A DNA stretch of 33,616 nucleotides from Hyphomicrobiales bacterium. GTDB taxonomy: Bacteria > Pseudomonadota > Alphaproteobacteria > Rhizobiales > Beijerinckiaceae. A program made the translations under genes and the position numbers. How positions within the stretch are numbered: position 1 is the first letter of the stretch; the number at the start of each line of letters is the position of its first letter. Positions 1 through 9,085 of this stretch are shown in pieces. The notes beneath the pieces are model-generated. The model saw nothing but the letters and a program-made list of their open reading frames with translations, made no database searches and was not told the origin of the DNA. Where the stretch lies: contig SEEM01000036.1 in NCBI GenBank assembly GCA_004144595.1, forward strand, positions 1 through 33,616, read 5' to 3'.

Positions 1-59
1 GGCTGAAGAAGGCCGGCGCCGAAGGCCAGGCGATCGTCGACGCCTACAAGAAGATGTAA
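1..59 (+). CDS. TRAP transporter solute-binding protein DctP, 3' end only
   Basis: Only the last 19 residues are present, ending in DAYKKM and a TAA at 57-59; the rest lies left of the window. The visible peptide is identical to the C-terminus of the complete DctP encoded on the opposite strand at 350-1339. At the DNA level 54 of 56 bases match (1-56 against the reverse complement of 353-408), and the two differences are silent. This shows a paralogous periplasmic binding protein for a tripartite ATP-independent transporter in tail-to-tail orientation with the other copy. Whether the remainder is equally similar, and whether it has its own permease genes, cannot be seen. Confidence 0.85.
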   Translation, partial: LKKAGAEGQAIVDAYKKM

Positions 60-114
60 GGCGGGTAACTTCGCCACACGTCGAAACACGATAGCAGTCA
101 TCCCGGGCGACCGA

Positions 115-236
115 AGGGAGAGGGCAGGGGTGAGGGGTAGGCCGTTGGACGTCCTGGCCTTATCCCAACCGCAGCAGCGGGGAGGGTGTTCGCAACGGGT
201 CCAGGGGCCTACACCGTACCCCTGCCCCTCTCACCT
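115..236. repeat. imperfect G/C-rich inverted repeat between convergent dctP genes
   Basis: A purine-rich arm near 116-139 (GAGAGGGCAGGGGTGAGGGG) is matched by a pyrimidine-rich arm near 214-235 (CCCCTGCCCCTCTCACC), giving a pairing of about 15 bases with one extra base in one arm. It lies in the noncoding gap between two convergent genes. I see no reading frame with coding character here. It resembles dispersed intergenic palindromic repeats of high-GC bacteria; that comparison is from memory. Confidence 0.45.
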
Positions 237-260
237 ATCTCGGGCTTTCCCGAGATAGGT
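233..260. repeat. perfect 12-bp stem, 4-nt loop palindrome
   Basis: ACCTATCTCGGG at 233-244 pairs perfectly with CCCGAGATAGGT at 249-260 around the loop CTTT. No T-run follows on either strand, so a REP-type repeat or a Rho-assisted 3'-end hairpin fits better than a classical intrinsic terminator. It lies between convergent dctP genes. Confidence 0.7.
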
Positions 261-323
261 CCTTGAAGTGTCGAAGTCGGCAACACCCGGCTTCGATGCA
301 GGAGAGGGGTTCTGCGGGGTGGT

Positions 324-347
324 TTCGGTGCTCTTTTGAGCACCGAA
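324..347 (-). terminator. hairpin immediately downstream of dctP
   Basis: TTCGGTGCTC (324-333) and GAGCACCGAA (338-347) form a perfect 10-bp stem with a 4-base loop, starting 2 bases after the dctP stop codon on the minus strand. No T-tract follows, so it may stabilise the transcript end rather than terminate on its own. Confidence 0.5.
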
Positions 348-349
348 CC

Positions 350-1339
350 TCACATCTTCTTGTAGGCGTCGACGATGGCCTGGCCCTCGGCGCCGGCCTT
401 CTTCAGCCAGTCCGCGGTGAGCTGCTCGCCGGCCTTCTTGAAACCGTCGGCAAGCGCGGGCGAGGGCGCCTGGACCTTCATGCCCTTGGCCTTGAGCTGG
501 TCGAGGTACCAGCCGGCCTTGTCCTGCCACATCTTCCAGCCGCGCTCCTCAGCCGTCGCGGCGGCCTTGAGCAGCGCATCCTGCGTCGCCTTGTCGAGGG
601 CACTGAAGGCAGCCTTGTTGACGAAGGTCGCGTCCTTCGGGATCCAGGCCTGCGTGTCGTAGAAATGGGTCAGGGATTCCCAGACTTTGGAATCGTAGCC
701 GGTGCCGCCCGACGACATGAAGGAATTGACCACGCCGGTGGCCAGCGCCTGCGGCAGTTCCGCTGCCTGGATCGTCACCGACTGCATGCCGGCAATCTCG
801 CCGAGGCGCGAGGTTCCGACGTTGTAGGAACGCCATTTCAGGCCGCGCAGATCCTCGAAGGTGTTGATCTCCTTCTTGGTGTAGATGCCCTGCGGCGCCC
901 AGGGGACCATGAACAGCAGCTTGATGCCCTGACTGTCGAGCTTCTTCTCGATCGCTGCCTTCGACGCCTTGTAGAGCTTCATGGCATCGGGATAGGAGGT
1001 CGCGAGGAAGGGAACCACGTCGGCGCCGAAGATCGCGTCCTCGTTCTCGTGGATCGAGAGCAGCACCTCGCCCATCTGCGCCTGGCCGGACTGGACGGCG
1101 CGCTTGATCTCGGGCGCCTTGAACAGCGAGGCGCCGGGATGGACGGTGATCAGGAGCTTGCCTGATGTCGCGGCTTCGACGTCCTTGGCGAAGAGGGCGA
1201 GGTTCTCGCTGTGCGGGTTGTCGGCGGGGTAGGCCGCAGGCAGGTTCCATTTGGTCTGGGCCGACGCCGGCAAGGCGAAGGCGAGCGCGCTGACGCCGAC
1301 GGCTAGGGCGGCTGCGGCGAGATGTCTGCGGTTGATCAT
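350..1339 (-). CDS. dctP: TRAP transporter substrate-binding protein DctP
   Basis: This 329-residue periplasmic protein captures a carboxylate-type ligand and delivers it to the DctQM permease. Residues 1-27 look like a signal peptide ending in PASA, with cleavage near 27/28; the RR at 4-5 makes Tat export possible but Sec is equally likely. The mature part has typical DctP features: a LRGLKWR segment containing the conserved arginine that in this family binds the ligand carboxylate, and the SSGG segment near the hinge. The ATG at 1337-1339 was chosen because GAGAGGGA lies just upstream and the signal peptide starts there; the frame is open further upstream into dctM. It is the last gene of dctQ-dctM-dctP, 41 bases after dctM. 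Its C-terminus is duplicated in inverted orientation at 1-59. The ligand cannot be read from sequence; the neighbouring hydantoinase/oxoprolinase suggests a cyclic amide. Confidence 0.93.
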   Translation of the reverse strand: MINRRHLAAAALAVGVSALAFALPASAQTKWNLPAAYPADNPHSENLALFAKDVEAATSGKLLITVHPGASLFKAPEIKRAVQSGQAQMGEVLLSIHENEDAIFGADVVPFLATSYPDAMKLYKASKAAIEKKLDSQGIKLLFMVPWAPQGIYTKKEINTFEDLRGLKWRSYNVGTSRLGEIAGMQSVTIQAAELPQALATGVVNSFMSSGGTGYDSKVWESLTHFYDTQAWIPKDATFVNKAAFSALDKATQDALLKAAATAEERGWKMWQDKAGWYLDQLKAKGMKVQAPSPALADGFKKAGEQLTADWLKKAGAEGQAIVDAYKKM

Positions 1340-1380
1340 GTCATTCCCTCTCTTCTTGCTTGTGATGGTGGAACCGAAGA

Positions 1381-2685
1381 TCAGTCCGGGAAGGCGAGCT
1401 TCGGCAGGTAGAGCACGATCTGCGGGAAGGTCGTGATGATGAGGACGGCGACGTTCAGGAGAATGAAGAACGGAAGTGCCGCCTTGGCAATCGTCCAGGT
1501 GTCCTTGCCGCTCATGTTCTGCAGCACGAAGAGGTTGAAGCCGACCGGCGGCGTGATCTGCGCCATTTCGACATGGATGACGAGGTAGACGCCGAACCAG
1601 ATCAGGTCGAAGCCGGCCTCCTTGACCATCGGCAGGACGATCACCGCGGTGAGCACGATCATCGAGATGCCGTCGATCAGGCAGCCCAGAATGATGTACA
1701 TGCAGGTCAGCGCCAGCACGAGCATGTGCGTCGAGAGCTGCTGGCCCTTGACCCATTCGGCCAGAGCAGCGGGAATGCCGGTATAGGCCATCGCTGCCGT
1801 GCAGAAGGCGGCGCCTGCCAGGATCAGCATGATCATGCAGGTCAGGCGGGTGGCGCTCATGATGCTCTCGAAGAGTGTCTTCCAGGTCAGCGTGCCGCTC
1901 CACCAGGCCAGGAACAGCGCGCCGCTGACGCCCCAGGCGGCGCATTCGGTCGCCGTGGCAAAACCCAGGATCAGCGCCAGGAACACCGCGGCGATCAGGA
2001 CGAGGCAGGGCAGCAGCTTCATCGATTGCCGCAGCTTGTCCATGAAGGGCATCGAGGGGTCGCGCGGCGGGGTCTTGTCCGGGTTCAGCAACGACCAGAT
2101 GATGACGTAGCCCATGTAGAGCGCCATCACGAGCAGGCCAGGCAGAAAGCCGCCGAGGAAGACCTGCAGCACGGAGACGTTCGCCGTCACCGCGTAGACC
2201 ACCATCGGGATCGAGGGCGGAATCAGCAGGCCAAGCGTGCCGGAGCCGGCCAGCGTGCCGAGGCTCAGCTTCTCGTCATAACCGCGTTTCTGAAGCTCGG
2301 GCAGCGAGATCTTGCCGATCGTCGCGACTGTCGCCGCCGAGGAGCCGGAGACGGCCGCGAAGATGCCGCAACCGATGATATTGGTATGGATGAGCCGGCC
2401 GGGCAGCCACTGCAGCCACGGCGAAAGCCCGAGGAACATCTGCTCGGACAGGCGTGAGCGGAACAGGATTTCGCCCATCCAGATGAAGAGCGGCAAGGCT
2501 GCCAGCGTCCAGCCGCTGGCGGAGCTCCAGACCGTGGTCGCAAGCACCTGGCCGATCGGCACGTCGGTGACGAGCCACATTGCGAGCAAGCCGACGAGAC
2601 CCAGGCCGACGGAGATCCAGATACCGGAGCCGAGGACGAGGACGAGGAAGCCGAGCAGGACAAGCGAAAGAACGGGCAGGCTCAT
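1381..2685 (-). CDS. dctM: TRAP transporter large permease DctM
   Basis: This is a 434-residue hydrophobic inner-membrane protein of the DctM family, close to the usual length of about 425-440. It would use the sodium or proton gradient to move ligand delivered by DctP. Features include the N-terminal hydrophobic segment with VLGSGIWISVGLGL, a GxxFAAVSGSSAATVATIG region (a highly conserved DctM signature), GTLGLLIPPSIPMVVYA, and ITPPVGFNLFVLQ near the C-terminus. These strongly identify the family. The ATG at 2683-2685 lies only 2 bases beyond the dctQ stop, which indicates translational coupling. It is the middle gene of the dctQMP operon. Confidence 0.95.
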   Translation of the reverse strand: MSLPVLSLVLLGFLVLVLGSGIWISVGLGLVGLLAMWLVTDVPIGQVLATTVWSSASGWTLAALPLFIWMGEILFRSRLSEQMFLGLSPWLQWLPGRLIHTNIIGCGIFAAVSGSSAATVATIGKISLPELQKRGYDEKLSLGTLAGSGTLGLLIPPSIPMVVYAVTANVSVLQVFLGGFLPGLLVMALYMGYVIIWSLLNPDKTPPRDPSMPFMDKLRQSMKLLPCLVLIAAVFLALILGFATATECAAWGVSGALFLAWWSGTLTWKTLFESIMSATRLTCMIMLILAGAAFCTAAMAYTGIPAALAEWVKGQQLSTHMLVLALTCMYIILGCLIDGISMIVLTAVIVLPMVKEAGFDLIWFGVYLVIHVEMAQITPPVGFNLFVLQNMSGKDTWTIAKAALPFFILLNVAVLIITTFPQIVLYLPKLAFPD

Positions 2686-2687
2686 GG

Positions 2688-3236
2688 TCAGACGCCTCCG
2701 CCCTGAGCGACACGCTCGATCAGTTCCTCGACCGATTTCGGCGGTTCGGGTTCGTAGGTCGGGCGGCCGGTTCGCAGGACGATGACGAGTTCGTCGACGA
2801 TCGCGATCAGGAGCGTTCCCAATCCAAGAACGAGGGACAGCTGCGGGATCCAGAGCGGCACCGAGACGACGCCCGTGGACATGTCGAAATACTGCCAGGA
2901 ATCATAGGCGAGCTTCCCGGTCTGCCAGGTGAAATAGCCGATGAAGAGCGCGGCGACGGTGAGGGCGAACAGTTCGGCGGCCTTCTTCGCGCGTCCATGC
3001 AGGCGCTCGATCACCAGGCCCACCCGGATCATCTCGCCCTTCTTGAAGGTATGCGCCAGGCCGAAGAAGGCCATCGCAGCGAAGGCCCAGCCGGCGAAAT
3101 CATCACCGGAGGGAACGTTGAAATTGATCTCGCGTCCGACCGAAAGCAGCATCATCAGGACGAAGATCACGATCAGGCACAGTCCGGCGATGTAGCCGGC
3201 GGCGAGATAGAGGAGATCGAGTGCGCGACGGATCAT
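2688..3236 (-). CDS. dctQ: TRAP transporter small permease DctQ
   Basis: This is a 182-residue small permease with four predicted membrane spans: near 8-30, near 47-65, near 88-108, and near 130-155 after the segment VPLWIPQLSL. It pairs with DctM in the membrane. I chose the ATG at 3234-3236 because the first membrane helix follows directly and a G-rich stretch (GTGGGGGC) sits upstream. The frame stays open upstream, with another ATG at 3264-3266 and a longer version to 3338, but the added residues are basic and low in character. It is the first gene of the dctQMP operon, divergent from the hyuAB gene with about 220 bases between starts. Confidence 0.9.
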   Translation of the reverse strand: MIRRALDLLYLAAGYIAGLCLIVIFVLMMLLSVGREINFNVPSGDDFAGWAFAAMAFFGLAHTFKKGEMIRVGLVIERLHGRAKKAAELFALTVAALFIGYFTWQTGKLAYDSWQYFDMSTGVVSVPLWIPQLSLVLGLGTLLIAIVDELVIVLRTGRPTYEPEPPKSVEELIERVAQGGGV

Positions 3237-3377
3237 GCGAAGCGCCCCCACTGGATGGGAGCGCATGCGCGCCCGGTTGCCAGGATTGCTCGCATCGTCG
3301 CATCCTCCACTTTCGTGCCGGCCCGGCCCCTCAGCCATGTTCCAGCCACATTTGGGATCGTAGCCGGCGGAATCGCC

Positions 3378-3410
3378 TTGTCAACAACTCATCGACGATT
3401 TATCGATAAA
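3378..3410 (+). promoter_or_regulatory. putative promoter and 12-bp palindromic operator upstream of hyuAB
   Basis: TTGTCA at 3378-3383 and TATCGA at 3401-3406 are separated by 17 bases, a reasonable though weak sigma-70-like pair reading toward 3457. The perfect palindrome TTTATCGATAAA (3399-3410) overlaps the -10 position, as an operator would. It sits in the divergent gap between dctQ and the oxoprolinase gene, so one regulator could control both. The regulator is not in this window. Confidence 0.4.
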
Positions 3411-3456
3411 ACGTCAGCATGAAGTGTTGCTGGCCTGACGGAGGGGAGAACGTCTT

Positions 3457-6400
3457 ATGTCGGCAGCGCATTGGGACTTCTGGATCGATCGCGGCGGCAC
3501 CTTCACCGACGTGATCGGACGCGATCCGGCTGGCAAACTCCATGCCAGAAAGATGCTCTCGGAAAATCCCGGTGCCTATCGCGACGCCGCCGTGCAGGGC
3601 ATCCGCGAGCATCTCGGGCTCAAGGCGGGCGAGCCGATCCCGACCGGGACCATCGGCGAGGTGCGCATGGGCACTACCGTCGCCACCAACGCGCTGCTGG
3701 AGCGCAAGGGCGATCGCACGCTGCTCGTGACCACGAAGGGTTTCCGCGATGCGCTGCGCATCGGCTACCAGGCCCGGCCGGACATCTTCGCCAAGGAGAT
3801 CGTCATGCCCGAGCAGCTCTACGAGGATGTCGTCGAGGTCGAGGAGCGCGTGCTGGCCGACGGCACGGTGGAGCGCGCGCCCGACGAGGCGGCTGTCCGC
3901 AAGGACCTGCAGGCGCAATACGATGCCGGTTTCCGCGCCGTGGCCATCGTCTTCATGCATGGCTATCGCTACACGGCCCATGAGCAGGTCGCGGCCCGGA
4001 TCGCCCGCGATATCGGCTTTCCGCAGGTCTCGGTCAGCCACGAGGTCTCGCCGCTGGTGAAGCTGGTCGGGCGCGGCGACACCGCCGTGGTCGATGCCTA
4101 TCTCTCGCCCATCCTCGGCCGTTATGTGCAGCAGGTTTCCGAGGAGCTCGACGTCGCCCGCACCGGCGCGCGCCTGATGTTCATGATGTCCTCGGGCGGG
4201 CTCACCGCGGCCGAACTGTTCCAGGGCAAGGATGCGATCCTGTCCGGACCGGCCGGCGGCGTGGTCGGCCTGGCCGAAACCGGCCGCTCGGCTGGATTCG
4301 ACAAGGTGATCGGCTTCGACATGGGCGGCACCTCGACCGACGTCGCGCATTTCGACGGCGAATACGAGCGCGCCTTCGAGACGGAGGTCGCCGGAGTGCG
4401 CATGCGCGCGCCGATGATGCTGATCCATACGGTCGCGGCCGGCGGCGGCTCGATCCTGCATTTTGACGGAAGGCGCTTCCGCGTCGGGCCGGATTCGGCT
4501 GGCGCCAATCCGGGTCCGGCTGCCTATCGCCGCGGCGGCCCGCTCGCGGTGACCGATGCGAATGTCATGGTCGGCAAGCTGATCCCCTCCTATTTCCCGG
4601 CGATCTTCGGGCCGAAGCAGGACGAGCCGCTCGATGTCGGCATCGTCCGCAACAGGTTCGCGGTGCTCGCGGCCGAGGTCGGCGACGGACGCTCGGCCGA
4701 GGAGGTCGCCGACGGCTTCATCCAGATCGCCGTCGCCAACATGGCCGAGGCGATCAAGAAGATCTCGGTCCAGCGCGGCTACGACATCACCCGCTATGCG
4801 CTGAACTCCTTCGGCGGCGCCGGCGGGCAGCATGCCTGCCTCGTGGCCGATGCGCTCGGCATCAAGACGGTTCTGCTCCATCCGTTCTCGGGGCTGCTCT
4901 CGGCCTATGGCATGGGGCTGGCCGAAATCCGCTCGACCCGCACGGCGGCGCTCGATGTCGCACTCGACGGCGAGGCTAAAGCCGCAATCGACGCCGTGGC
5001 AGCCAAGCTCGCCGTCGACACGAAAGCAGAGGTCGCCGGCCAGGGCGTGATAGAAGGCGATATCACGGTCCATACCCGCGCCCATGTCCGCTACGCAGGT
5101 ACCGATACGGCGATCGCAGTCCCGGCCGGCACGCGCGCGGCGATGCAGGAGGCCTTCCAGGCGGCGCACAAGGCGCGCTTCGGCTTCATGGACGAGACCA
5201 AGGCGCTGGTCGTCGAGGCTGTCGAGGTCGAGGCCGTCGGCGGCGGCGCGAAGTTCGAGGAGGCCGCCGCGTCCGAGCAGGCCGGCGAGCCTGATGTCGC
5301 CGAGCGCACGCGCTTCTTCGCCAAAGGGCAATGGCACGACGCGGCGATCGTCCGCCGCGAGGCGATCAAGCCCGGCCAGAGCGTCGCGGGGCCCGCCATC
5401 ATCATCGAGCCGAACCAGACCGTCGTCGTCGAGGACGGCTGGAGCGCCAAGCTCACGGCCAAGGATCATCTCGTCCTCGTCCGCGTCAAGGCGCTGATCC
5501 AGCAGGCGGCGATCGGCACCAAGGCCGATCCGGTGATGCTCGAGATCTTCAACAACCTGTTCATGTCGATCGCCGAGCAGATGGGCGTGACGCTGCAGAA
5601 CACCGCCTATTCCGTGAACATCAAGGAGCGGCTCGACTTCTCCTGCGCGGTGTTCGACCAGACCGGCGCGCTCGTCGCCAATGCCCCGCACATGCCAGTG
5701 CATCTGGGCTCGATGGACCGTTCGGTGGAGACCGTGATCGCCAACAATCCGGTGATCAGGCCCGGCGACGTCTATTGCCTGAACGCGCCCTATAATGGAG
5801 GCACGCATCTGCCGGATATCACGGTCTGCACGCCGGTCTTCGATCCCGAAGAGAAGGACATCCTGTTCTGGGTGGCGAGCCGCGGCCATCACGCCGATGT
5901 CGGCGGCACGGCGCCCGGCTCGATGTCGCCGCTGGCGACCAACATCGAGGAAGAGGGCGTCTATATCGACAATTTCAAGATCGTCGATCAGGGCCGTTTC
6001 TGCGAGGAGGAACTGGTCAAGATACTGACCGGTGCGCGCTATCCCGTCCGCAACGTCGTGCAGAACGTCAACGACCTGAAGGCGCAGATCGCCGCCAATG
6101 AGAAGGGTTTGGCGGAGCTGAAGAAGATGATCGGCTCGTTCGGGCTCGATGTGGTGCAGGCCTATATGGGCCATGTCCAGGACAACGCGGCCGAGAGCGT
6201 CGCGCGGCTCCTGACAAAGCTGCACGATTCCGAGTTCGCTTACCCGATGGACCAGGGCTGCGCGATCAAGGTGAAGATCACCATCGATCGCGAGAAGCGC
6301 GAGGCGACGGTCGATTTCACCGGCACGTCCGAGCAGCGGCCGGACAATTTCAACGCGCCGGCGCCCGTCACCCGCGCTGCCGTGCTCTATGTCTTCCGCG

Positions 6401-7056
6401 TCATGGTCGACGACGCCATCCCGATGAATGCCGGCTGTCTCCGTCCGATCAAGATCATCGTGCCGGAGGGCTCGATGCTGGCGCCGCGCTATCCCGCGGC
6501 CGTCGTCGCCGGCAATGTCGAGGTTTCGCAGGCGGTGACGAACACCTTGTTCGGCGCGCTCAAGGCGATGTCCTGCTCTCAGGGCACGATGAACAACCTG
6601 ACCTTCGGCAATGACCAGTATCAGTATTACGAGACGATCTGCTCGGGCTCGCCGGCCGGTCCCGGCTTCAACGGCACGTCGGGCGTGCATGTCCACATGA
6701 CCAATTCGCGCCTGACCGATCCGGAGATCCTGGAGACGCGCTTCCCGGTCGTGCTGGAGGATTTCCATATCCGGAAGGGTTCGGGCGGCAAGGGCGAATG
6801 GACGGCCGGCGACGGCACCTCCCGCACCATCCGTTTCCGCGAGACGATGGATTGCGCGATCCTCGCCTCGCATCGCCGGGTGCGGCCGTTCGGCGTCGAT
6901 GGCGGCGAGGCGGGCGAACTGGGCAAGACGCTGGTGCGTCGCCTGTCCGGCGCGGTCGAGGAGTTGAAACCCTCCGACCAGACGCTGCTCCAGGCCGGCG
7001 AAGCGGTGACGGTGATCACGCCGACGGCCGGGGGCTATGGAAAAGCCGGGGCTTGA
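3457..7056 (+). CDS. fused hydantoinase/5-oxoprolinase (HyuA-HyuB)
   Basis: This 1199-residue protein joins HyuA (about 1-690) and HyuB (from about 693). The length and fusion match ATP-hydrolysing 5-oxoprolinases, which open 5-oxoproline to glutamate in the cytoplasm; related enzymes act on N-methylhydantoin or other cyclic amides. HyuA shows the N-terminal RGGTFTDV nucleotide-binding motif, [13 protein letters not shown], the second phosphate-binding motif [11 protein letters not shown] at about 286, and FGGAGGQHA at about 452. HyuB shows [31 protein letters not shown] and [10 protein letters not shown] near the C-terminus. The ATG at 3457 has GGAGGGGAG about 10 bases upstream. The substrate is not decided by sequence; the oxoprolinase-like order LLERKG...[11 protein letters not shown]...QARP favours 5-oxoproline. 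The divergent TRAP cassette may import its substrate. Confidence 0.93.
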   Translation: MSAAHWDFWIDRGGTFTDVIGRDPAGKLHARKMLSENPGAYRDAAVQGIREHLGLKAGEPIPTGTIGEVRMGTTVATNALLERKGDRTLLVTTKGFRDALRIGYQARPDIFAKEIVMPEQLYEDVVEVEERVLADGTVERAPDEAAVRKDLQAQYDAGFRAVAIVFMHGYRYTAHEQVAARIARDIGFPQVSVSHEVSPLVKLVGRGDTAVVDAYLSPILGRYVQQVSEELDVARTGARLMFMMSSGGLTAAELFQGKDAILSGPAGGVVGLAETGRSAGFDKVIGFDMGGTSTDVAHFDGEYERAFETEVAGVRMRAPMMLIHTVAAGGGSILHFDGRRFRVGPDSAGANPGPAAYRRGGPLAVTDANVMVGKLIPSYFPAIFGPKQDEPLDVGIVRNRFAVLAAEVGDGRSAEEVADGFIQIAVANMAEAIKKISVQRGYDITRYALNSFGGAGGQHACLVADALGIKTVLLHPFSGLLSAYGMGLAEIRSTRTAALDVALDGEAKAAIDAVAAKLAVDTKAEVAGQGVIEGDITVHTRAHVRYAGTDTAIAVPAGTRAAMQEAFQAAHKARFGFMDETKALVVEAVEVEAVGGGAKFEEAAASEQAGEPDVAERTRFFAKGQWHDAAIVRREAIKPGQSVAGPAIIIEPNQTVVVEDGWSAKLTAKDHLVLVRVKALIQQAAIGTKADPVMLEIFNNLFMSIAEQMGVTLQNTAYSVNIKERLDFSCAVFDQTGALVANAPHMPVHLGSMDRSVETVIANNPVIRPGDVYCLNAPYNGGTHLPDITVCTPVFDPEEKDILFWVASRGHHADVGGTAPGSMSPLATNIEEEGVYIDNFKIVDQGRFCEEELVKILTGARYPVRNVVQNVNDLKAQIAANEKGLAELKKMIGSFGLDVVQAYMGHVQDNAAESVARLLTKLHDSEFAYPMDQGCAIKVKITIDREKREATVDFTGTSEQRPDNFNAPAPVTRAAVLYVFRVMVDDAIPMNAGCLRPIKIIVPEGSMLAPRYPAAVVAGNVEVSQAVTNTLFGALKAMSCSQGTMNNLTFGNDQYQYYETICSGSPAGPGFNGTSGVHVHMTNSRLTDPEILETRFPVVLEDFHIRKGSGGKGEWTAGDGTSRTIRFRETMDCAILASHRRVRPFGVDGGEAGELGKTLVRRLSGAVEELKPSDQTLLQAGEAVTVITPTAGGYGKAGA

Positions 7057-7090
7057 GGTTTAGGTCCGTCTTCTGACCATGGAGACGGAC

Positions 7091-7786
7091 ATGCCACAGA
7101 CCTGGATGATCACCGGTGCCAATCGCGGCATCGGACTTGCCATCACCATCGAGTTGCTGCGCCGGGGCGACCGCGTGGTCGCAGCGGCGCGCAACCCTTG
7201 GGGCGGGGCGCTCGCCGAGCTTACGGCCGAGTATCCGGCAGCGCTGATTCCGATCGAGCTCGATGTCACCTCGGACGCCAGCGTTGCTGCGGCAAAGGAG
7301 GCTCTGGCCGGGCAGGCGATCGACGTGCTCCTGAACAATGCCGGCCTCTATGGCCCGCGTGACCGGCAGAGCGGGCTCGATGTCGACTTCGATGCCTGGC
7401 GCGAGGTGTTCGAGGTCAATGTCTACGCGCCGATCCGGGTGGCGCAGGCCTTCCTGCCGAATGTCGAGGCCGGGCAGGGCCGCAAGATCGCTACGATCTC
7501 GAGCCGGATGGGATCCATCGGCGCCAACCCCGGCAATGCGCTGATCTACCGCTCGTCGAAATCGGCCGTGAACATGGCGATGGTCGTGTTCGGCAACAGC
7601 GTGCGTTCGCGCGATGTCAGCGTGATGCTGTTCCATCCCGGCTGGGTGCAGACCGACATGGGCGGCGGCGGCGCCGACATCACGCCGGCCGAAAGCGCAA
7701 ACGGGCTGATCCGCACGATCGATGCCTCCGGCGTGGCTGAGACCAACAGCTTCCGCGACTATACCGGTGAGGCGATTGCGTGGTGA
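7091..7786 (+). CDS. short-chain dehydrogenase/reductase (SDR)
   Basis: This 231-residue Rossmann-fold oxidoreductase has the nucleotide-binding motif TGANRGIG near the N-terminus, NNAG, the catalytic serine region TISSRMGSIG and the catalytic YRSSK (YxxxK). The overall pattern resembles the C-factor/CsgA-like branch of SDRs. The start at 7091 is preferred over the ATG at 7079 because GGAG (7081-7084) is correctly spaced in front of it and would otherwise lie inside the gene. It begins 34 bases after the oxoprolinase gene on the same strand, so co-transcription is likely, but I cannot link its substrate to that pathway. Confidence 0.88.
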   Translation: MPQTWMITGANRGIGLAITIELLRRGDRVVAAARNPWGGALAELTAEYPAALIPIELDVTSDASVAAAKEALAGQAIDVLLNNAGLYGPRDRQSGLDVDFDAWREVFEVNVYAPIRVAQAFLPNVEAGQGRKIATISSRMGSIGANPGNALIYRSSKSAVNMAMVVFGNSVRSRDVSVMLFHPGWVQTDMGGGGADITPAESANGLIRTIDASGVAETNSFRDYTGEAIAW

Positions 7787-7909
7787 AGGCCGGCGTATTG
7801 TCGCCGTGACGCGCGCGCAGGGGTGATCGGGGCTGCAGCGTCGATCGCGCCCGCCCGGCACAGGCCGTGGAGAGGGACCCTCAGCCGTGTTGGAGCCGCA
7901 GCCGGGCGT

Positions 7910-8902
7910 TCAGTTCTTCAGCCCGTTCAGAAAGGCCGTCAGCCGGTCGAGCGCCTGCCCGCCTTCCGGGCGACCGAGATCGAACTGGTATTCATGCGGC
8001 AGCTTCGGTTCGGTCTCGGGCGGGAAGAACAGGGTGTCGGCCCTGACGCCGCGGTCGCGCAGGGCTTGCGCCATCACCACCGATTGTGGTGCCAGCGGAT
8101 CGCCGTTGCCGACCGAGATGAAGCTCGGCGGGAAGGCTTCCGTGACATAGCGGGGCACCGCGGCCTCGGTGATCTGCTCGCTGTCGAAGGGATTCGAGGT
8201 GCCGAAATACGCCAGCAGCACTGAGCGGATGAAGCCGCCCAAGGGACCGGTCAAGTCGAACGCCGTCGGATCGAAGGCGCCGCAGAACAGGACGGTGCCG
8301 CGCAGGCTCGCAGGCGCGATGGCGGGCTTCAATCCGAGCCGCCCGGCATAGTCGGTGCCGGTCAGGCCGGCGGCGAGCTGGGCGGCGATGTGCGCGCCGG
8401 CCGAATCCCCGGCCAAGACGATGCGGGCGGGATCGAGGCCGAGGCTTTGCCCTTCGCGTTGCAGGAAGCCGAGCGCGGCGTTCGCCTGCAGCACGGGGTT
8501 GGGGTAGCGGGCCGTCGGTGCGCGGGTATAGCCGACCGCGACCGTGGCGAAGCCGCGCCCCGCCAGAATCCTGAGATAGGGCGCCACATCCTGGCGGTCG
8601 CCGGCGACAAAGGCGCCGCCATGGATCCAGACGATGGTCGGTCGGCCGGGTTCGACATGGCCGCCCGGAGGCAGATAGATGTCGAGCTTCTCATCCTCGG
8701 CGCTGCCATAGCGGATGTCGCGCTGCTCGCGGATGCCGAAGGGGACGTGGCTCGCAAGCGCGGCCGTTGTCTTGGAGGCACCGTAGCCGAAGGCAAGGCG
8801 CGTCAGCAGAGCCGAAGGCCAGGGCGAGAGCACGAAGGCCGCGTAGCCCGCGAAGGCGAGGGCGAGGCAGAGCAGGAGGATTCGTTTGGCGCGGCGTCTC
8901 AT
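7910..8902 (-). CDS. alpha/beta hydrolase, HSL-type esterase
   Basis: This 330-residue protein starts with a basic stretch and one hydrophobic helix (about 8-28), a membrane anchor or uncleaved signal. The catalytic domain has the oxyanion-hole motif HGGAF, the nucleophile motif GDSAG, an acid in GNGDPLAP and the histidine in LPHEYQF. This order is that of hormone-sensitive-lipase-like carboxylesterases. The active site would face the periplasm if the N-terminal helix is an N-in anchor; that is inference. It converges on the SDR gene (123-base gap) and diverges from the chemoreceptor gene. The substrate is unknown; a short-chain ester is the usual case. Confidence 0.9.
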   Translation of the reverse strand: MRRRAKRILLLCLALAFAGYAAFVLSPWPSALLTRLAFGYGASKTTAALASHVPFGIREQRDIRYGSAEDEKLDIYLPPGGHVEPGRPTIVWIHGGAFVAGDRQDVAPYLRILAGRGFATVAVGYTRAPTARYPNPVLQANAALGFLQREGQSLGLDPARIVLAGDSAGAHIAAQLAAGLTGTDYAGRLGLKPAIAPASLRGTVLFCGAFDPTAFDLTGPLGGFIRSVLLAYFGTSNPFDSEQITEAAVPRYVTEAFPPSFISVGNGDPLAPQSVVMAQALRDRGVRADTLFFPPETEPKLPHEYQFDLGRPEGGQALDRLTAFLNGLKN

Positions 8903-9085
8903 GGCGCGAAGCTAGGCCGGCCCGCGATCCCTAGCAATCTCGGCGAAACCCGAACTGCGAGGCGGTGGGGCGGATCATTGTGTATCCGGCTAAGATATTG
9001 ATATCGTTACGTCATTTTGGTCCGCGTTAACTTCGTGTTCGTTCGCGTCTGCCAGATGGAGGGCGGCTACGAGACTGAGGCGGCG

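Noticed and set aside
3400..6873. 1157-codon open frame on the minus strand opposite the oxoprolinase gene
   Set aside because: Its translation is rich in Arg, His and Asp with no domain, as expected for the antisense of a GC3-rich gene. The plus-strand frame has clear HyuA and HyuB motifs.
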